Source: Lachnospiraceae bacterium UBA3850 (GTDB lineage Bacteria > Bacillota > Clostridia > Lachnospirales > Lachnospiraceae). From it: a stretch of 64,000 bases of DNA. The notes under the pieces are model-generated. The model saw only the letters and a list, made by a program, of their open reading frames with translations, was not told where the DNA came from and ran no database searches. Where the stretch lies: NCBI GenBank assembly GCA_002392655.1, contig DGHK01000006.1:33880-97879 (forward strand). Reading direction: 5' to 3'. Shown here piece by piece: positions 52,233 to 61,527 of the stretch. The number at the start of each line of letters is the position of its first letter. Within the stretch, counting starts at the first letter, position 1. Made by a program: the position numbers and the translations under genes.

Positions 52233-53702
52233 ATGGCAAAGAAGACAAATACCAAAACATCTGCTAAGAAGACTGAGGCAGCGAAGGTAACTGCTGAGGC
52301 AACAGTAAAGTCTGCAATCGAGGCAGTAAATCCAAATCAGACACAGACTGTAGAGAGCCCTTATGATGCAGAATATAATGAGAATGAAAAAATAAAAGCG
52401 GGAGAGAAAATCCACGGAACAGCATCAAAGAAGCGTGACCGTATGTCAGGAAATGAAGCGGTTGCACTTGCGATAAAGCAGGTTAATCCTGATGTTATGC
52501 CTGCGTTTCCTATAACTCCTTCAACGGAGCTTCCGCAGATGATTTCTACCTATATATCAAATGGTGAGATAGACACTGAGTTTATTCCTGTAGAGTCTGA
52601 GCACAGTTCAATGAGTGCAGCAATCGGTGCTTCGGCAGCAGGTGCAAGAGCGCTTACTGCAACATCATCGGCCGGTCTCGCATTTATGTGGGAAGAGCTT
52701 TATATAGCTGCTTCTGACAGACTTCCGCTGGTGCTTTGCCTCGTAAACAGAACACTTACAGGACCTCTTAACATCAACTGTGACCACTCTGATGCAATGG
52801 GTGCAAGAGACAGTGGATGGCTTCAGGTCTATGCAGAGACAAATGAAGAGGCTTATGACAATTTCATTATGGCTTACAGAGTTACTGAGCATCCGGATGT
52901 AAAGCTTCCGATGATGGTATGCTACGACGGATTTATCACAAGTCATGCTGTAATGAATATAGAGACTATAGATACAGAATCTGTCAGGAAATTTGTCGGA
53001 GAGTATAATCCTGATAACTTCCTGCTTAACAAGGATATGCCGATGGCGGCAGGTCCATATGCAAACTCTCCATTCTATATGGAAACAAAGTTTAACCAGC
53101 GTGCAGGAATGAAGAATGCAAAGAGGGTTATACTTGAGGTTTGCAAAGAATATGAGAAAGTATCCGGTCGTAAGTATGGACTCTTCGAAGAGTATCGTAT
53201 GGAGGATGCAAAATATGCCATAGTCATCATGGGCTCAGCTGCAGGACAGACTAAGGATGCAGTTGATAAGCTTCGTGAATATGGTATCCATGTTGGAATG
53301 ATAAAGGTTCGTGTATTCAGACCATTCCCGGGAGAGGAGCTGGCATATGCACTTAAGAATTGTCAGTCTGTTGCTATACTCGACAGAGCAGAGAGCTTCT
53401 CAGGTCAGGGTGGACCACTTGGTTCAGAACTGAAGGCTGCTATGTATGATGCAGGCCTGGATATACCTACAGTTAACTATTTCTACGGTCTGGGCGGTCG
53501 TGATTATACAGTGACTGAGGCAAGAGATGTATTCAGAGATATCCGTGAGATAGTCAGACGTGGAAGAACCCCAGAACAGTTCAAATATATCGGACTCCGT
53601 GACAGAGATGCTGATTACTCAAATGAGTTCAGAGATTTCGGCGGAGAAGACAAGATGGATATCAGACAGTCCGGTGATGGCGTAAAGTTATCGGATAAAT
53701 AA
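52233..53702 (+). CDS. porA: 2-oxoacid:ferredoxin oxidoreductase alpha subunit with N-terminal extension
   Basis: Residues about 70-460 match POR alpha: SGNEAVALAIKQVNPDVMPAFPITPSTELPQ, EHSSMSAAIGASAAGARALTATSSAGLAFMWEEL and GHV-like KVRVFRPFPGEEL. The protein is 489 residues against a usual ~390. The extra sequence is a Lys/Ala/Thr-rich N-terminal extension (KKTNTKTSAKKTEAAK, then TVKSAIEAVNPNQT) and an acidic C-tail. The ATG has GGGGCTGTAGG just upstream, and no better internal start is evident. The extension may be a flexible docking tail. Confidence 0.93.
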   Translation: MAKKTNTKTSAKKTEAAKVTAEATVKSAIEAVNPNQTQTVESPYDAEYNENEKIKAGEKIHGTASKKRDRMSGNEAVALAIKQVNPDVMPAFPITPSTELPQMISTYISNGEIDTEFIPVESEHSSMSAAIGASAAGARALTATSSAGLAFMWEELYIAASDRLPLVLCLVNRTLTGPLNINCDHSDAMGARDSGWLQVYAETNEEAYDNFIMAYRVTEHPDVKLPMMVCYDGFITSHAVMNIETIDTESVRKFVGEYNPDNFLLNKDMPMAAGPYANSPFYMETKFNQRAGMKNAKRVILEVCKEYEKVSGRKYGLFEEYRMEDAKYAIVIMGSAAGQTKDAVDKLREYGIHVGMIKVRVFRPFPGEELAYALKNCQSVAILDRAESFSGQGGPLGSELKAAMYDAGLDIPTVNYFYGLGGRDYTVTEARDVFRDIREIVRRGRTPEQFKYIGLRDRDADYSNEFRDFGGEDKMDIRQSGDGVKLSDK

Positions 53703-53731
53703 TTAGTAGTTATCTGATTAGGAGAAAAATT

Positions 53732-54667
53732 ATGGCATATAATTTAAAAGAAGTAATGAATAAACCGGATAGACTTACTCCGGGACATAGACTCTGCGCC
53801 GGATGTGGTGCAGCAATAACAGTAAGAACCGTGCTTCGTGCACTTAAAGAAGAGGATAAGGCAGTTATAGGAAATGCAACCGGCTGCTTGGAGGTTTCAA
53901 CCTATCTATATCCTTACACAGCTTATACGGATAGTTATATCCACAATGCATTTGCCTGTGCAGGTGCAACTCTTTCCGGAGTTGAGACTGCATACAATGC
54001 ACTTAAGAAGAGAGGACGTATCGATAAGGATACAACCTATAAGTTTATAACCTTCGGTGGTGATGGCGGAACCTACGACATCGGTTTCCAGTCTCTGTCG
54101 GGAGCGATGGAGAGAGGTCATGACATGGTTTATGTCTGCTATGATAATGGTGCCTATATGAATACTGGTATCCAGAGATCTTCAGCTACACCTAGATTTG
54201 CAGATACGACAACCACACCGGTTGGTACAGTCAGCACAGGAAAGGTTCAGTCACGTAAGGATCTGGCAGCTATCATGGCTGCTCATAACATACCTTATGT
54301 AGGTCAGTCTACATTTACCGCCGGAATGAAGGATCTCTATGAGAAGGCTGAGAAGGCTATATACACAGAGGGAGCTGCATTTCTGAATGTCATGTCACCA
54401 TGCCCACGAGGCTGGAGATTTGAAGCGAGAGATATGGCGAAGATATGTAAGCTTGCAGTTGATACCTGCTACTGGCCGCTTTTTGAGGTAGTAGACGGAG
54501 AGTGGAAGCTCACATATGAACCTAAAAACAAGCTGCCGATAGAAGATTTCCTGAAGCCACAGGGAAGATTCAAGCATCTCTTCAAACCGGAAAATGAGCA
54601 TCTCATTGCTGAGTTCCAAGAAGAAGTTGATAAACGTTGGGAAGAATTATTAAATAAATGTAAATAA
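53732..54667 (+). CDS. porB: 2-oxoacid:ferredoxin oxidoreductase beta (TPP-binding) subunit
   Basis: The 311-residue subunit carries the TPP site: RLCAGCGAAITVRTVLRAL, then GNATGCLEV, FGGDGGTYDIGFQSLSGAMERGHD with the Mg-binding GDG...N pair (CYDNGAYMNTG). Cys residues for the proximal 4Fe-4S cluster are present. Sequence is most like pyruvate or 2-oxoisovalerate enzymes; the substrate cannot be fixed here. AGGAGA precedes ATG 53732, and a terminator follows. Confidence 0.93.
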   Translation: MAYNLKEVMNKPDRLTPGHRLCAGCGAAITVRTVLRALKEEDKAVIGNATGCLEVSTYLYPYTAYTDSYIHNAFACAGATLSGVETAYNALKKRGRIDKDTTYKFITFGGDGGTYDIGFQSLSGAMERGHDMVYVCYDNGAYMNTGIQRSSATPRFADTTTTPVGTVSTGKVQSRKDLAAIMAAHNIPYVGQSTFTAGMKDLYEKAEKAIYTEGAAFLNVMSPCPRGWRFEARDMAKICKLAVDTCYWPLFEVVDGEWKLTYEPKNKLPIEDFLKPQGRFKHLFKPENEHLIAEFQEEVDKRWEELLNKCK

Positions 54668-54698
54668 GTCAAAGGAAGCGTTCCTTTTGACTTTTCAG
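54665..54698 (+). terminator. Terminator after porB
   Basis: AGTCAAAGGAA pairs with TTCCTTTTGACT (one bulge) around GCG, followed by TTTTC. Confidence 0.7.
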
Positions 54699-54713
54699 AG
54701 GACAGGCATATCT

Positions 54714-56156
54714 ATGATAACTAAGAATATTAGACAGATGATCAATTATTGCTTTTCATATGCAGACAATGTGCAGTATAAGGCTTCGAGTCCTTATCCG
54801 GTTGATGCACGTGTCACTCTTAAAAACCAGTTAAAGGACGATATGCTGGTATTTTTGGGATATATATTTGATGAAAACAGCGCAGACCTTTCTGCGCAGG
54901 TAAGGTTTTTGAATGACAACCTGCAGATAGTAATAACCGAATACAATTTCAGAAGGTTTGTAAATGACAGATGCAGAGGGCTGGATCTATCTTCATATGT
55001 TCCGAGGAGCCTGCAGTATTTTGTTATGGATGATACATCGCCTATGAACAGGCGTACCGGATATGGAACATCCATATCAAAATATCTCGTAAATACATTT
55101 AATGATATGGGCTGTAACTTTATAGCTTACGGCGGAATTAGTGACTGGGAAGCGAATAAGCTTTCTGATTACATCAACATGATGAATAATTATATCGGCG
55201 GATTTGATGTATATAAAAATACACCGGGCGGAGGAAAACTTGGCGGCATGGCCGGAAGTCAGGGATATTCAGATGGACCGGTCAGAGGTGAAGAGGAAAA
55301 TGAATCTCCTGCCAATGTCCGTATACAGATGCCGCCGAAACAGGAGACTCTGGATCAGCTACTTGCAGAGCTTGATTCACTTATCGGTCTTGATACAGTT
55401 AAAAAGAATCTGACAAACCTCATCAATCTTGTGAAGATTAAGGGTATGAGAGAAAAGCTTGGTCTTAAGACACCGAGTATGTCGCTCCATCTTGTATTCT
55501 CGGGAAATCCGGGAACAGGTAAAACCACTGTGGCCAGACTTCTGGCAAAGATTTATCATCAGCTCGGAGTTGTCAGCAAGGGTCAGATGGTTGAAGTTGA
55601 CAGGGCTGGACTTGTTGAGGGCTACGTTGGACAGACGGCACAGAAAACTGCACAGGTATGTGACGAAGCTATGGGTGGCGTGCTCTTTATAGATGAGGCA
55701 TACACACTTACAAATGCAGAGGGAGAGGACTTCGGTCAGGAGGCAGTAGATACGCTTCTGAAACGTATGGAGGATAACCGTCAGGATCTGATAGTAATAG
55801 TTGCAGGATATACTGATGAGATGAAAACCTTTGTAGAGTCTAATCCGGGTCTTAAGTCAAGATTTAACAAGTTTATTGAATTCCCTGATTATTCAGGAGA
55901 TGAGCTTATAAAAATATTTGATCTCATGTGCGTTAGTCAGGATTACGTCATGGATAAGGATGCAGAAAACTGCGTGCATGAACACCTGAACAAGATAGCT
56001 GTAGATCATGGCGAGCATTTTGCAAATGCCAGAGAAGTACGTAATTATTTTGAAAGGTGCGTAGAGAGACAGGCTACGAGAGTTGTTACTGAAACCAACA
56101 TCGATGCAAACAGTCTTACAACCTTCAAGCTGCCTGACGTTCAGGAGGATATTTAG
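54714..56156 (+). CDS. AAA+ ATPase, SpoVK/CbxX family (copy 2)
   Basis: This 480-residue paralogue has a ~200-residue N-terminal region (with YNFRRFVND and SLQYFVMDD) unlike that of copy 1, a Gly-rich linker (GGGKLGGMAGSQGYSDG), then the same AAA+ module: GLDTVKKNLTNLINLV, FSGNPGTGKTTVARLL, GYVGQTAQKTAQV, GGVLFIDEAYTL and NPGLKSRFNKFIEFPDY. It begins 46 bp after porB, beyond a terminator; AGAGG is upstream of ATG 54714. The GGDEF gene overlaps its stop by one base, so the two are coupled. The two ATPases may form mixed rings or act on different clients. Confidence 0.9.
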   Translation: MITKNIRQMINYCFSYADNVQYKASSPYPVDARVTLKNQLKDDMLVFLGYIFDENSADLSAQVRFLNDNLQIVITEYNFRRFVNDRCRGLDLSSYVPRSLQYFVMDDTSPMNRRTGYGTSISKYLVNTFNDMGCNFIAYGGISDWEANKLSDYINMMNNYIGGFDVYKNTPGGGKLGGMAGSQGYSDGPVRGEEENESPANVRIQMPPKQETLDQLLAELDSLIGLDTVKKNLTNLINLVKIKGMREKLGLKTPSMSLHLVFSGNPGTGKTTVARLLAKIYHQLGVVSKGQMVEVDRAGLVEGYVGQTAQKTAQVCDEAMGGVLFIDEAYTLTNAEGEDFGQEAVDTLLKRMEDNRQDLIVIVAGYTDEMKTFVESNPGLKSRFNKFIEFPDYSGDELIKIFDLMCVSQDYVMDKDAENCVHEHLNKIAVDHGEHFANAREVRNYFERCVERQATRVVTETNIDANSLTTFKLPDVQEDI

Positions 56157-57790
56157 TGAGGAACGAAAGAGCTTATTATAAAAACAGAACAGTATTAAGA
56201 GTAGTAGCTCTTGTTCTGTTCTTTATATTTTCTTTTGCAACAGTGATGGGATGGGAAGCTGTATTCAATCTGACATCGCCTGTTTTGTCGTGCGTTCTTG
56301 CTGTTCTTATCTATATATCATTTAATACGACGGGAAAGTATTATCGATGTGCTCTTTGTTTTTTCCTTGGAATAGCAGTGTGGTTTCTAGCAGACTGTGT
56401 GTGGGCATATTGCAGCTTTCAGAATCATGTCGGAGAGGTGCTCCAGAAGATATCTGACAATTTATACCTCGTGCCGGACTATGTTTTTCTTTTGGGTGTA
56501 ATAGTTTATGCAAGAGATGTGCTTAAAAAGAGCGATTATCAGAAAATCGCTGTTAATGCATTTATCATCGCAGTAATAACTTCAATTTTCGGTTACAGGT
56601 TTGCTATAAGGCATCATAATTTTGGTACTCATCTGAATCTGGAGCTTTTTGAACTTACACTTTATTTCTTTGTATCGATTTTTACTATTGTTTCGATCGG
56701 AATGATAGTAAATAGAACGGGGTGGCATAATCATTTACGTTCCTTCAAAATAGTGTGTATTTCAGGTGTGGTTTTCTCAATAGGCGAGCTGAGATATACG
56801 CTCTATATGATTCTGAATAAGGAACCGGAGAATAAGTATATAGATATTATCTATATGCTGTGTATCCTGTTATATAGCTTTGCATGGACCGATCCTGGTA
56901 TAAAAGATAAAGGAGTAGTTCCGATTGAAAAGGACAATAGAAGAGATAGGTATACTCCGTGGATATATGGTGCACTTATCATATGTTCGGCGATAATACT
57001 ATATGCCGTAAACTATTTTGATATATATCTTGTTTTCTGCATGATCGTTGCATCGATGGGATATGTAATCATGTGTAAAACAGTTCAGGCAAATGCACTG
57101 GCCGAGGAGCTTATAGCTAGGCAGAAGGATGAGACTGCCAGACTTGAAAGAATGGTTGCTGAAAAGACCAAGGAGCTTATGGAAATGAATAAGCATCTTG
57201 AGTATATATCAAATACAGATGCACTTACCGGTCTTTATAACAGAAGATATGGTTTGGACTATCTGAGTGATCTTGTGAGGGACGGTGATAATTACCCTAT
57301 TGCACTATATTCACTTGACCTTAACTATTTCAAGCCAATTAATGATAACTACGGACATGATATGGGTGACGTGGTTCTTAAAGAGGTAGGAAGGAGACTT
57401 TCAAGGCTCGGACAGAGTAGATGTACAGCTATCAGAGTTGGTGGAGACGAGTTTCTGGTTGTTTTCAAGAATGCAACTAACGACGTTGCTATTCGGGGTA
57501 TAGGAGATCTTATCTGTGAGAAGATGGATGCTCCGATTGAAGCTACAGTTGTGACAGAAGAAAATGAGACAAAGAGTCACACGTTCCGGATAGCAGCCAG
57601 TATAGGTATAGCTATTATTCCTCATGATACAAATGACATAGAGGAACTTTATAAAAAAGCTGATGATGCGCTTTATACAGTAAAGCACACCAGTGAAAAG
57701 AGTTCTTATCTCATGTATAGTGAGATGGAAAGCTTTATAAATAAAATGGGTGTCAGATCAGAAGAAACTGATGTAAAAGATGCCGAATGA
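56156..57790 (+). CDS. Membrane diguanylate cyclase (GGDEF), no I-site
   Basis: GTG 56156 follows AGGAGG at 56142-56147. The 544-residue protein has about eight membrane helices (about 15-320), a coiled coil (RLERMVAEKTKELMEMNKHLEY) and a GGDEF domain with intact RVGGDEFLVV, so it can make c-di-GMP. The position expected for the RxxD inhibitory site reads QSRC, so product feedback is probably missing. It is translationally coupled to the second AAA+ gene. What its membrane part senses is unknown. Confidence 0.92.
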   Translation: MRNERAYYKNRTVLRVVALVLFFIFSFATVMGWEAVFNLTSPVLSCVLAVLIYISFNTTGKYYRCALCFFLGIAVWFLADCVWAYCSFQNHVGEVLQKISDNLYLVPDYVFLLGVIVYARDVLKKSDYQKIAVNAFIIAVITSIFGYRFAIRHHNFGTHLNLELFELTLYFFVSIFTIVSIGMIVNRTGWHNHLRSFKIVCISGVVFSIGELRYTLYMILNKEPENKYIDIIYMLCILLYSFAWTDPGIKDKGVVPIEKDNRRDRYTPWIYGALIICSAIILYAVNYFDIYLVFCMIVASMGYVIMCKTVQANALAEELIARQKDETARLERMVAEKTKELMEMNKHLEYISNTDALTGLYNRRYGLDYLSDLVRDGDNYPIALYSLDLNYFKPINDNYGHDMGDVVLKEVGRRLSRLGQSRCTAIRVGGDEFLVVFKNATNDVAIRGIGDLICEKMDAPIEATVVTEENETKSHTFRIAASIGIAIIPHDTNDIEELYKKADDALYTVKHTSEKSSYLMYSEMESFINKMGVRSEETDVKDAE

Positions 57791-57806
57791 TCAGAGGAGA
57801 AAAATT

Positions 57807-59057
57807 ATGAATAACAAATGGGTCAGGGCAGCTATCCCCGCGCTGCTGATTCACTGCTCCATAGGAACGGTGTATTGTTGGAGTACGTTTAAAGAAGCAA
57901 TCGCTGATAAAATCGGAGTGAGTACATTTGGAACCGGCTGGGCTTTCAGTCTGGCTATTTTCTTTTTGGGAATGTCGGCTGCATTTGCAGGAAAGCTTGT
58001 TGAGAAGAATATACATAAGTCATCGCTTATAGCGTGCATATGCTTTACGGTCGGTATGATCGGAACAGGTGCGGTTATACAGTTTATGCATGGAACACCT
58101 GCACTTATATGTATATATCTGTTTTATGGATGTATCATGGGTATAGGACTTGGAGTCGGATACCTCACTCCTGTTAAGACACTGATGCTGTGGTTCTCTG
58201 AACAAAAGGGACTGGCAACGGGTATCTCTATTATGGGCTTTGGCCTTGCAAAAGCTATTGCAACACCTGTTATGGAGAAGCTTCAGGATGCATATGGAAT
58301 TTCTGCGATGTTTTATATCCTGGGAGTTATTTATTTCATAATGATGTTTGCCGGACACATGCTTCTTAAGAAGCCTGAGGGATGGGTTGAGAGTGATGAT
58401 AAGTACAGTGATTTCAAGCTCTCGGCACTTCTTAAGAACAGAGCGTTTATATTTATCTGGCTTATGTTTTATATAAATATCCATTGCGGACTAATGCTTA
58501 TTACTTATGAGAAACAGATACTTGAGGCTACATATATCGGTATGGCATCACTTGCGGCTATAGTTGCTGTTATTCCATCTGTGACTGCGGGCTGTAATGC
58601 ACTTGGACGAATCGGATATTCAACGATTTCGGATAAGATGAAGGATAGAGCACTTGTATATAAGATCATTTTTTCGAGCTGTGTGCTGGCAACCGGATTT
58701 ACTCTTATTCTTTCATTTGGCGGAAATGGTGGTTTAATATACAGAATAAGTATTATCGCACTGCTTATGATAGTAAATCTGGGATATGGCGGCGGATTCT
58801 CTACGCTTCCGGCACTTCTTTCATCCAGATTCGGAATGAATAACATATCCAAGATACACGGTATTGCACTTTCTGCATGGGCTGTTGCCGGACTTACCGG
58901 AAACAATATGTCCGAGATCATTCTCAATAAAACAAGTGATGGCGGAGCGAGAACATCAAGTCACTATGGATACCTTATGATTGCGACGGTTATTCTTTAC
59001 GCTGTGGCATTCGTATGTAGTTTCTTCACAAAGAACAACGAAAAAGAGGCTGCCTAA
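57807..59057 (+). CDS. OFA-family MFS transporter
   Basis: The 416-residue, 12-helix protein begins NKWVRAAIPALLIHCSIGTVYCWSTF, typical of the oxalate/formate antiporter group, with GYGTPVK-like GVGYLTPVKTLMLWF and GFGLAKAIATPV. Exact substrate (carboxylate exchange) is unknown. AGAGGAG supports ATG 57807. It follows the GGDEF gene after 17 bp. Confidence 0.88.
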   Translation: MNNKWVRAAIPALLIHCSIGTVYCWSTFKEAIADKIGVSTFGTGWAFSLAIFFLGMSAAFAGKLVEKNIHKSSLIACICFTVGMIGTGAVIQFMHGTPALICIYLFYGCIMGIGLGVGYLTPVKTLMLWFSEQKGLATGISIMGFGLAKAIATPVMEKLQDAYGISAMFYILGVIYFIMMFAGHMLLKKPEGWVESDDKYSDFKLSALLKNRAFIFIWLMFYINIHCGLMLITYEKQILEATYIGMASLAAIVAVIPSVTAGCNALGRIGYSTISDKMKDRALVYKIIFSSCVLATGFTLILSFGGNGGLIYRISIIALLMIVNLGYGGGFSTLPALLSSRFGMNNISKIHGIALSAWAVAGLTGNNMSEIILNKTSDGGARTSSHYGYLMIATVILYAVAFVCSFFTKNNEKEAA

Positions 59058-59065
59058 TGTGACAT

Positions 59066-59105
59066 TGTTGCTTTGTATAATTTATAAAATGTTGCTTTGT
59101 ATAAT
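59066..59105 (+). repeat. Duplicated TATAAT-containing 16-bp repeat upstream of the hydratase gene
   Basis: TGTTGCTTTGTATAAT occurs at 59066-59081 and 59090-59105. Each copy ends in TATAAT, so the pair may be tandem -10 boxes. Confidence 0.75.
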
Positions 59106-59130
59106 AAATAAATAGGAGGAAATATAGTAA

Positions 59131-61431
59131 ATGGTAAAATTGTATGAGACAGGTGCTTATCTCTTAAATGGAAAAGAGCTTGTAACTGATGAGTCAGAGC
59201 TTGCTTCCAAGGGAATAAGTACAAGTAAGGAAGAAGCTAAGAAGGGTACTATCGCACATGGCATCCTGACGGCTCATAATACAAGTGGAGATGAGGAGAA
59301 TCTTAAGATCAAGTTTGATAAGATGACTTCTCACGATATTACATTTGTCGGTATCATCCAGACAGCAAGGGCTTCAGGACTTAAGGAGTTTCCTATACCT
59401 TATGTTCTTACAAACTGCCACAATTCACTCTGCGCAGTCGGTGGAACAATAAATGAGGATGATCATATGTTTGGTCTCTCGGCAGCAAAGAAGTACGGCG
59501 GAATCTATGTTCCTCCTCATCAGGCAGTTATTCATCAGTATGCTCGTGAGGAGCTGGCTGAATGTGGAGCTATGATACTTGGCTCTGACAGTCACACACG
59601 TTATGGTGCACTCGGTACTATGGCCATCGGTGAGGGTGGCGGTGAGCTTGCTAAGCAGCTCCTTGGAAGAACCTATGATGTTAAGTCTCCGAAGGTTATT
59701 GCTATCTATCTTGACGGCGAGATTCAGAAGGGTGTAGGTCCTCAGGACGTTGCACTTGCACTTATCGGAGCTACATTTAAGAACGGCTATGTTAAGAACA
59801 GTGTTATGGAGTTTGTCGGACCTGGAGTTGATAAGCTTTCCAGCGACTTCCGTATCGGAATAGATGTAATGACAACTGAGACAACCTGTCTCTCATCTAT
59901 CTGGAAGACAGATGCAAATACTAAGGACTGGTATGAGACTCATTACAGACCGGAAGCTTACAAGGAACTCAGCCCTGCTGATGTTGCATATTATGATGGA
60001 GTAGTATATGTAGATCTCTCAAAGGTTAAGCCTATGATTGCACTTCCGTTCCATCCGTCCAATACATTTACAATTGAGGAATTAAATGCAAATCTTAAGG
60101 ATATTCTTCATGAGTGTGAGGAGAATGGAAAGAAGCAGCTGACAGGTGATGTTGAGTTCAAGCTTACCGACAAGATAAGAGATGGAAAGCTCTATGTTGA
60201 GCAGGGAATCATCGCCGGTTGTGCAGGTGGTGGATTCGAGAATATCTGCGACGCAGCTGATATACTTAAGGGTCATTATATCGGAAATGATGAGTTTACT
60301 CTGGATGTTTATCCTGCAAGTATGCCTGTTATGATGGAGCTTGTTAATAATGGACGTGCTGCTGATATTATGAAGACAGGTGCTATTATCAAGACTGCAT
60401 TCTGCGGACCTTGCTTTGGTGCCGGAGATACACCTGCGAATAATGCGCTTTCAATCAGACATTCTACAAGAAACTTCCCGAACAGAGAGGGGTCAAAGAT
60501 ACAGAACGGACAGATCAGCTCTGTTGCACTTATGGATGCGCGTTCTATAGCAGCTACTGCTGTTAATAAGGGCTTCCTTACAGCAGCAACTGACATAGAT
60601 GTTGAGTACACAGGACCAAAGTATTTCTTTGATAAGTCTATATATGAAAACAGAGTATATGATGGCTGGAAGAAGGCAAATCCTGATGAGGAATTAAAGC
60701 AGGGACCAAATATCAAGCCTTGGCCGGGAATGCCTGCACTTACAGAGAATCTTCTTCTCAAGGTATGTTCAGTTATAACTGATCCTGTAACTACTACAGA
60801 TGAGCTCATACCTTCAGGAGAGACTTCATCCTTCAGATCAAATCCTATCGGACTTGCAGAGTTTACTCTGTCACGTAAGGATCCTGAGTATGTTGGACGT
60901 GCTAAGGAGTTCCATGAGGTAGAGGTTGCAAGAGAAGAGGGTGGACATCCTTGCGAGATATATCCTGAGATCAAGGATGTTATGCCAAAGGTTAAGGAGA
61001 AGTTCCAGGGAGTTGATAAATCAAACACAGGCTTCGGAAGTACCATATATGCTGTTAAGCCAGGCGACGGTTCAGCCCGTGAGCAGGCTGCATCCTGTCA
61101 GAAGGTACTTGGTGGCTGGGCAAATATCGCTAAGGAATATGCTACAAAGAGATACAGATCAAATCTTATCAACTGGGGTATGCTTCCATTCATACTTGAT
61201 GAGTCCTTAACAGAGAATTATTCAGATGCAAACCCGATTGGCTTCGAGAACGGTGATTATGTATTTATACCTGGTGTAAAGAAGGCAGTTGAAGAAAAGG
61301 CTGAAGTAATCAAGGGTTATATCGTAAACAAGGATATGAAGGAGATCAGCCTTAAGCTTGGTGATCTTACAGATGATGAAAGAACTATAATCACAAGTGG
61401 ATGTCTGATAAACTATTATAGAGATCACTAA
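59131..61431 (+). CDS. Aconitase-superfamily hydratase
   Basis: The 766-residue protein has the aconitase fold: [21 protein letters not shown] and [21 protein letters not shown] near the N-terminus, [20 protein letters not shown], and the 4Fe-4S ligand Cys residues in [12 protein letters not shown] and [17 protein letters not shown]. The C-terminal swivel domain has [27 protein letters not shown]. It is closest to the YbhJ-type hydratase group; whether it acts on citrate is uncertain. TAGGAGG precedes the start. Confidence 0.88.
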   Translation: MVKLYETGAYLLNGKELVTDESELASKGISTSKEEAKKGTIAHGILTAHNTSGDEENLKIKFDKMTSHDITFVGIIQTARASGLKEFPIPYVLTNCHNSLCAVGGTINEDDHMFGLSAAKKYGGIYVPPHQAVIHQYAREELAECGAMILGSDSHTRYGALGTMAIGEGGGELAKQLLGRTYDVKSPKVIAIYLDGEIQKGVGPQDVALALIGATFKNGYVKNSVMEFVGPGVDKLSSDFRIGIDVMTTETTCLSSIWKTDANTKDWYETHYRPEAYKELSPADVAYYDGVVYVDLSKVKPMIALPFHPSNTFTIEELNANLKDILHECEENGKKQLTGDVEFKLTDKIRDGKLYVEQGIIAGCAGGGFENICDAADILKGHYIGNDEFTLDVYPASMPVMMELVNNGRAADIMKTGAIIKTAFCGPCFGAGDTPANNALSIRHSTRNFPNREGSKIQNGQISSVALMDARSIAATAVNKGFLTAATDIDVEYTGPKYFFDKSIYENRVYDGWKKANPDEELKQGPNIKPWPGMPALTENLLLKVCSVITDPVTTTDELIPSGETSSFRSNPIGLAEFTLSRKDPEYVGRAKEFHEVEVAREEGGHPCEIYPEIKDVMPKVKEKFQGVDKSNTGFGSTIYAVKPGDGSAREQAASCQKVLGGWANIAKEYATKRYRSNLINWGMLPFILDESLTENYSDANPIGFENGDYVFIPGVKKAVEEKAEVIKGYIVNKDMKEISLKLGDLTDDERTIITSGCLINYYRDH

Positions 61432-61458
61432 TAATCATTATTTGATTTAAGGGTGCTG

Positions 61459-61495
61459 GATGACAAATGAGATATAATCTCATTTGTCATCTTTT
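61459..61495 (+). terminator. Terminator after the hydratase gene
   Basis: GATGACAAATGAGAT pairs with ATCTCATTTGTCATC-type bases around a 4-nt loop, followed by TTTTG. Confidence 0.88.
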
Positions 61496-61527
61496 GTAAG
61501 GAAATATGTGATATACGGAGGGGTGAA

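Noticed and set aside
60309..61046. 245-codon antisense frame in the hydratase gene
   Set aside because: Shadow of a well-conserved aconitase-type coding region.
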